Positions 6,395 through 9,138 of a DNA stretch of 9,138 bases are shown piece by piece. Location: contig JAAZCO010000157.1 of the NCBI GenBank assembly GCA_012513235.1, positions 1 to 9,138 on the forward strand. Direction: 5' to 3'. Within the stretch, counting starts at the first letter, position 1, and each line of letters starts with the position of its first letter. Origin of the DNA: Gammaproteobacteria bacterium (GTDB lineage Bacteria; Pseudomonadota; Gammaproteobacteria; Pseudomonadales; Pseudomonadaceae). The position numbers and the translations under genes were made by a program. The notes under the pieces are model-generated. The model saw only the letters and a program-made list of their open reading frames with translations, was not told the origin of the DNA and searched no databases.

Positions 6395-7519
6395 GTGAGT
6401 ATAGAAATAAACTGGATTTGTAATGATGTGCAATTGGCGCAGCATTGTGAGCATTGGAATACCCTAGCGTTTATTGCGCTGGATACTGAATTTATTCGAG
6501 TGGATACTTTTTATCCGATTGCAGGCTTGCTGCAGGTCAGTGATGGTGAGTCGACTTATTTGATTGACCCGCTATTGATTCAAAAATGGCAGCCCTTAGC
6601 TGATGTTTTGAGTAATGCCCAAGTGGTAAAAGTGTTGCATGCTTGCGGTGAAGATCTTGAGGTCTTGGCGCTATTAACAGGGGCTGTGCCGCAACCTTTA
6701 TTTGATACGCAGGTGGCGGCAGGGTATTTAAACTTAGGTTTTTCTATGGGGTATTCACGTTTGGTGCAGCAGCTGTTGGATGTTGAGCTGCCTAAAGGTG
6801 AGACACGCTCGGATTGGTTGCAGCGCCCATTGAGTGATTTACAAGTGTTGTATGCGGCGCAAGATACGGCCTATTTGGTGGATGTATATCAGGTGCTGAT
6901 GCAGCAGTTATCCGCACAGAAATTAGCTTGGGTGTTGGAGGATGGGGCGCTATCAGTGGCGTCTTATTTGGATACGTCAGACCCGTATGAGTTATGGCGC
7001 TCAGTAAAATTAGCTTGGAAATTGTCGCCTAAGCAGTTGGCGGTGTTGCGTGAGTTGTCGGCGTGGCGTGAATTACAGGCGCGTGAGCGTGATGTGCCGC
7101 GTAATCGTATTGTGCGTGAGAGTACTCTGTGGGCTTTGGCCAGTGAGCTGCCGTCTGAGATGGCTGATTTAGCGCCATTGGATGATATGCATCCGCGAAT
7201 TATGCGTCAGGAGGGTGCGACTTTGCTGAAGATTATTAAGCGTGCGCGTGCTTTGCCTGAGGACCAGTGGCCTGACGCGTTGCCTGAGCCTTTGCCGATT
7301 GAGGCATCGAAGGTGCTCAAGCGTTTGCGTAAGGTGGGTTTGGAGTTTGGGTTGGAATTGGATATTGCACCTGAGTTGATGTTGCGTAAGAAGATTCTTG
7401 AAGAGTTGCTGCGTTCGGGGTATCCGGATGGTCCGTATCAGTTGCCTGAGAGTTTGCAGGGTTGGCGGCGTGAGTTGATGGGTGCGGCATTATTAGAGTC
7501 TTTGGAGGGTGTGCAGTGA
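6395..7519 (+). CDS. rnd: Ribonuclease D
   Basis: RNase D is a cytoplasmic 3'-5' exoribonuclease that trims tRNA precursors and other structured RNAs. The 374-residue product matches the family length. The DEDDy exonuclease triad of motifs is intact: Asp30 and Glu32 in ALDTEF, Asp87 in HACGEDLEVL, and Tyr153 with Asp157 in YAAQDTAYLVD. A first HRDC helical domain follows at about 212-290 (SPKQLAVLRELSAWRE), and a second C-terminal helical region extends to the end. GTG at 6395 is the start, with AAGGA nine bases upstream. The stop overlaps the GTG start of ycgL by four bases (GTGA). The gene is divergent from gacA, with 150 bp between start codons. From about 6950 onward the coding strand becomes strongly G+T-rich, with TTG the dominant leucine codon. 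Confidence 0.96.
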   Translation: MSIEINWICNDVQLAQHCEHWNTLAFIALDTEFIRVDTFYPIAGLLQVSDGESTYLIDPLLIQKWQPLADVLSNAQVVKVLHACGEDLEVLALLTGAVPQPLFDTQVAAGYLNLGFSMGYSRLVQQLLDVELPKGETRSDWLQRPLSDLQVLYAAQDTAYLVDVYQVLMQQLSAQKLAWVLEDGALSVASYLDTSDPYELWRSVKLAWKLSPKQLAVLRELSAWRELQARERDVPRNRIVRESTLWALASELPSEMADLAPLDDMHPRIMRQEGATLLKIIKRARALPEDQWPDALPEPLPIEASKVLKRLRKVGLEFGLELDIAPELMLRKKILEELLRSGYPDGPYQLPESLQGWRRELMGAALLESLEGVQ

Positions 7520-7809
7520 AGCGTATTTGTTCGGTTTATCAGAGTTCGAAAAAAGCGGGTATGTATTTGTATGTGTTGCGTGCGGATGCGTTAAAGAAAG
7601 TGCCTGCGGCTTTGCTGGAGTTGTTTGGTAAGCCCAAGCATTCGTTTGATTTGGTGTTGACGCCTGAGCGTAAGTTGATACGTGAGGATATTACTCAGGT
7701 GCTGCAGAATTTAGATTCGCAGGGTTATCATTTGCAGTTGCCGCCGCCAGAAGATGAATATATTGTGCATTGGCCTGAGGAGTTGTTGCGTCGCAATGAT
7801 CCGGTGTGA
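7516..7809 (+). CDS. ycgL: YcgL domain-containing protein
   Basis: This 97-residue protein matches the YcgL family: an N-terminal VYQSSKKAGMYLYV block (8-21), VPAALLELFGKP in the middle, and GYHLQLPPPEDEY near the C-terminus. The family is small, cytoplasmic and without an agreed function; it is often found directly downstream of rnd in gammaproteobacteria, as here. The GTG start at 7516 overlaps the rnd stop (GTGA), and GGAGGG at 7504-7509 provides a strong ribosome binding site with a 6-nt spacer, so translation is likely efficient and coupled. No intrinsic terminator follows; the next one on this strand is at 8465-8492, after the repeat array. Confidence 0.93.
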   Translation: MKRICSVYQSSKKAGMYLYVLRADALKKVPAALLELFGKPKHSFDLVLTPERKLIREDITQVLQNLDSQGYHLQLPPPEDEYIVHWPEELLRRNDPV

Positions 7810-7903
7810 TTTTTGCGTGTGACGTTTTGTCTGGTGTACTGATGTTTTTGTGTTGAGCCTTGGTGCTGTTGCGTGTTCGCTTTTGTGCTCTATTGCGCGT
7901 GGC

Positions 7904-8001
7904 GTCTTGCAGGGTATGGCTGTTCCTTCGATGAATCATCCTGATTCAACTCAGGCGCTACGCCATCCCTGGCTACGCTTGTCGCTCATACCCTGTAAGA
8001 C
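7904..8001. repeat. Repeat core 1, 98 bp with inverted ends
   Basis: The ends (7904-7918 and 7987-8001) are complementary at 14 of 15 positions, with the exception being G-T, which pairs in RNA. Inside are TGAATCA-TCC-TGATTCA (7932-7948), GGCG-CTA-CGCC (7954-7964) and a direct repeat GCTACGC (7957-7963, 7972-7978). It can fold as a long stem with internal hairpins on either strand. Confidence 0.85.
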
Positions 8002-8055
8002 TGTTGAGCATTTTTGTTGTTGGTGTGTTCTTTTGTGTGCTCTATTGCGCGTGGA

Positions 8056-8153
8056 GTCTTGCAGGGCATGGCTGTTCCTTCGATGAATCATCCTGATTCA
8101 ACTCAGGCGCTACGCCATCCCTGGCTACGCTTGTCGCTCATACCCTGTAAGAC
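8056..8153. repeat. Repeat core 2, 98 bp with inverted ends
   Basis: Identical to core 1 except for T to C at 8067, which interrupts the terminal stem after 11 pairs. Flanking A (8055) and T (8154) add one more pair at the base. Confidence 0.85.
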
Positions 8154-8207
8154 TGTTGAGCATTTGTGTTGTTGGTGTGTTCTTTTGTGTGCTCTATTGC
8201 GCGTGGA

Positions 8208-8305
8208 GTCTTGCAGGGCATGGCTGTTCCTTCGATGAATCATCCTGATTCAACTCAGGCGCTACGCCATCCCTAGCTACGCTTGTCGCTCATACCCTGC
8301 AAGAC
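8208..8305. repeat. Repeat core 3, 98 bp with inverted ends
   Basis: Differs from core 2 by G to A in the CCCTAGC segment near 8275 and by T to C at 8300. The second change turns the G-T pair of the outer stem into G-C, giving 11 perfect terminal pairs. Confidence 0.85.
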
Positions 8306-8349
8306 TTGTTGAGCATTTGTGTTGCTCTCAGGGATCGCGCAGGGTTTTG

Positions 8350-8376
8350 TTGTGTGTTGTGTGTTGTGTGTTGTGT
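8350..8376. repeat. TTGTGTG heptamer microsatellite
   Basis: Three perfect TTGTGTG units and a fourth truncated to TTGTGT follow one another. The tract is pure G+T on the plus strand and directly follows the 152-bp array. Confidence 0.9.
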
Positions 8377-8404
8377 TTGGATGGTGTTGCGGAGAGTGTG
8401 TTGC

Positions 8405-8434
8405 GGGAAGGGTGGAGTGGGTTGTGAGAGGGGG
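8405..8434 (+). other. G-run tract, possible G-quadruplex
   Basis: Four G-runs on the plus strand, GGG (8405-8407), GGG (8410-8412), GGG (8419-8421) and GGGGG (8430-8434), are separated by loops of 2, 6 and 8 nt. The last loop is one base beyond the usual 1-7 nt limit, so folding is possible but not assured. In an rnd-ycgL transcript it would lie about 30 nt upstream of the terminator. Confidence 0.45.
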
Positions 8435-8464
8435 TGTAATTGTTGGGTACTTTTCTATAGGTAT

Positions 8465-8492
8465 AAAAAAACCCGCCGAAGCGGGTTTTTTT
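8465..8492. terminator. Strong bidirectional Rho-independent terminator
   Basis: A perfect 12-bp stem, A7-CCCGC (8465-8476) and GCGGG-T7 (8481-8492), closes a CGAA loop. A-tract and T-tract on opposite sides allow termination in both directions. It would end leftward transcripts of the cold-shock gene 12 bp after its stop codon, and rightward transcripts of rnd-ycgL and the repeat array. Confidence 0.93.
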
Positions 8493-8503
8493 AGATGCAC
8501 AAA

Positions 8504-8716
8504 TTAAGAAACAACTTGTACTTCTTCAGCCTGCATACCTTTCTGGCCGCGTGCTGCGACGAAAGATACAGTCTGGCCTTCTTTCAGGCTTTTGAAACCG
8601 TCGCTTTGGATAGCGCGGAAGTGAACGAATAAATCGTCACCTGATTGAGGAGTGATGAAGCCGAAGCCTTTTTCATCATTAAACCATTTAACTACACCAG
8701 TTTGGCGATTAGACAT
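8504..8716 (-). CDS. Cold-shock protein (CspA family)
   Basis: This 70-residue single cold-shock domain is the standard length for CspA-type RNA chaperones, which bind single-stranded RNA and DNA and melt secondary structure. RNP1 is KGFGFI (16-21) and RNP2 is LFVHF (29-33); Trp11, Phe18, Phe20, Phe30 and Phe33 form the nucleic acid binding face. The ATG at 8716 has AAGGAG (8724-8729) seven bases upstream. A TATAAA-like -10 at 8747-8742 would give a short leader of about 20 nt, without the long 5' UTR seen in cold-inducible cspA genes, so it may be a constitutive or differently regulated paralogue. The gene is divergent from dcd. Which csp paralogue it is cannot be decided from sequence alone. 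Confidence 0.95.
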   Translation of the reverse strand: MSNRQTGVVKWFNDEKGFGFITPQSGDDLFVHFRAIQSDGFKSLKEGQTVSFVAARGQKGMQAEEVQVVS

Positions 8717-8741
8717 TGTATGTCTCCTTGTACGAAGTAAA

Positions 8742-8747
8742 TTTATA
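8742..8747 (-). promoter_or_regulatory. Candidate -10 of the cold-shock gene
   Basis: TATAAA on the minus strand lies 25 bp upstream of the start codon. No convincing -35 hexamer is present at the usual distance, so this is a weak call. Confidence 0.3.
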
Positions 8748-8805
8748 CTTGAGCCGAGCCCAAGATTAATGATACTGAGCGCAAGGAGTTACAGGAGTCG
8801 TAGCA

Positions 8806-8892
8806 ATGATTGGATCGAAATCTAAACATATATTGATTCACGGTTACACAAGCAGCAGCAGTGAGATGAACTGTACCCCTTTTTCGCCGTAG
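8806..8892 (+). CDS. Possible small ORF, 28 residues, unknown
   Basis: An ATG at 8806 is preceded by AGGAG (8793-8797) with an 8-nt spacer, a better ribosome binding site than several confirmed genes in this window have. The predicted peptide begins MIGSKSKHILIHGYTSSSS and ends in NCTPFSP; it has no obvious membrane segment and I recognise no family. It ends 160 bp before dcd. It could be a real small protein, a remnant of a larger gene, or chance. No function is proposed. Confidence 0.25.
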   Translation: MIGSKSKHILIHGYTSSSSEMNCTPFSP

Positions 8893-8987
8893 TGCCAACA
8901 TTATTTTTAAAATAGTTTAAAAGGATAGGTTTTGTTTTTTTAGAATTGTCTTTTGTGTTGCGCCTTTGTTGTGTTAAGTCGTTGTTG

Positions 8988-9018
8988 TTGCAGGTAAACT
9001 AAGCGCAGAATTTATACT
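8988..9018 (+). promoter_or_regulatory. Candidate dcd promoter
   Basis: TATACT (9013-9018, five of six) lies 35 bp upstream of the dcd ATG. The nearest -35 candidate, TTGCAG (8988-8993), is at a wide 19-bp spacing. A weak assignment. Confidence 0.3.
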
Positions 9019-9052
9019 GAATGTAGTTATTAAAATTTTTAGGAAGGTCAGC

Positions 9053-9138
9053 ATGAGTATTAAGTCCGATAAGTGGATTCGTCGTATGGCGCAAGAGCAC
9101 GGCATGATTGAGCCTTTTGTGGAGCGCCAGGTGCGTAA
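9053..9138 (+). CDS. dcd: dCTP deaminase, N-terminal fragment (cut by window edge)
   Basis: Only 28 codons are visible. The peptide starts MSIKSDKWIRRMAQEHGM and continues IEPFVERQVR, which as I recall is identical to the N-terminus of pseudomonad Dcd. Dcd is a homotrimeric cytoplasmic enzyme that deaminates dCTP to dUTP, feeding dTMP synthesis. The ATG at 9053 has AGGAAGG (9041-9047) five bases upstream. The catalytic region lies beyond the window, so integrity of the gene cannot be judged. Confidence 0.93.
   Translation, partial: MSIKSDKWIRRMAQEHGMIEPFVERQVR

Larger units (their letters stand above)
7852..8324. repeat. Tandem array of 152-bp units (three full copies plus a partial)
   Basis: Units begin at GTTGAGC: 7852 (151 bp), 8003 (152 bp), 8155 (153 bp) and a partial copy at 8308-8324. 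Each unit consists of a G+T-rich spacer of about 53 bp followed by a 98-bp core with inverted ends. Units 2 and 3 differ at only three substitutions and one inserted T. Unit 1 has an almost identical core but a clearly diverged spacer. The array produces open frames with repeated peptides that look like by-products. It lies between ycgL and a bidirectional terminator, with no other gene in the interval. I do not recognise it as a named repeat family. Confidence 0.93.
8717..9052. other. 336-bp divergent intergenic region between the cold-shock gene and dcd
   Basis: The region holds the promoters of both flanking genes and a possible 28-codon ORF at 8806-8892. From about 8900 to 8950 it is very AT-rich, with T-runs and A-runs that could act as upstream promoter elements for dcd. 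I see no RNA gene, terminator or repeat in it. Confidence 0.6.

Noticed and set aside
6245..6454. 70-residue N-terminal extension of GacA
   Set aside because: It has no receiver-domain similarity, would overlap the start of rnd on the other strand, and alignment with known GacA begins exactly at TTG 6244.
7904..8001. IS or complete transposon with 15-bp terminal inverted repeats
   Set aside because: The 98-bp element has no transposase and shows no obvious target duplication; the whole 152-bp unit including the spacer is repeated, which points to tandem duplication.
7995..8008. GacA upstream activating site, because TGTAAG occurs at the end of each core
   Set aside because: The matching CTTACA half-site of the TGTAAG-N6-CTTACA consensus is absent (GAGCAT instead).
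7904..8162. Integron attC sites, because GTTGAGC fits GTTRRRY and ATTCAAC fits RYYYAAC
   Set aside because: The two boxes do not lie at the ends of the palindrome, their neighbouring L-box positions are not complementary, the strong inverted repeat excludes GTTGAGC, and no integrase or gene cassettes are present.
7850..8238. Two overlapping open frames with repeated peptides in the array (7850-8086 and 8014-8238)
   Set aside because: They arise from the 152-bp repeat being almost frame-neutral, share the same peptide by repetition, have no ribosome binding site and resemble no family.
7852..8324. CRISPR array
   Set aside because: The period of 152 bp is far too long and the spacers are copies of each other rather than unique sequences; no cas genes are nearby.
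8273..8507. Open frames on both strands through the G+T-rich tract and terminator
   Set aside because: Low-complexity composition, no ribosome binding sites, and they read through a clear terminator hairpin.

Overview
The window looks like a chromosomal segment from a member of the Pseudomonadaceae or a close gammaproteobacterial relative. The evidence is the Pseudomonas-like GacA, the visible Dcd N-terminus, the slyX gene, the gacA-uvrC-pgsA-tRNA-Gly-tRNA-Cys order and the rnd-ycgL pair. The DNA is visibly more AT-rich than typical Pseudomonas, which would fit a low-GC lineage such as Thiopseudomonas/Denitrificimonas. That genus-level guess is inference only.

Layout. Positions 1-50 hold the extreme N-terminus of a leftward exported protein. 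A rightward pair follows: a HIT-family protein (291-725) overlapping slyX (722-925). Convergent to it is a leftward pair, a lipoprotein (2029-2682) followed by a GAPDH/Epd-type dehydrogenase (999-1994), and an 18-bp inverted repeat lies between the two pairs. From 6244 down to 2865 runs a leftward cluster: gacA, uvrC, pgsA, tRNA-Gly and tRNA-Cys, ending in a strong terminator. A clear promoter with a GC-rich discriminator precedes the tRNAs. Divergent from gacA are rnd and ycgL (6395-7809), which overlap by 4 nt.

Downstream of ycgL lies the most unusual part of the window, a tandem array (7852-8324). It has three units of about 152 bp plus a short partial unit. Each unit carries a 98-bp core with inverted-repeat ends. 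The array is followed by a TTGTGTG microsatellite and a G-run tract that could form a quadruplex. A strong bidirectional terminator (8465-8492) closes this block and also ends the leftward cold-shock gene (8504-8716). The last 336-bp gap, before the start of dcd (9053 onward), holds only a possible 28-codon ORF.

How the genes work together: most are housekeeping genes. They cover DNA repair (UvrC), phospholipid synthesis (PgsA), tRNA supply and tRNA maturation (RNase D), central carbon metabolism (GAPDH/Epd), dUTP precursor supply (Dcd), an RNA chaperone (Csp) and global two-component control (GacA). I found no defence system, phage module, transposase or CRISPR array. The candidate for something undescribed is the structured repeat array, which has no intrinsic terminator between it and rnd-ycgL and so may be transcribed as their 3' UTR.
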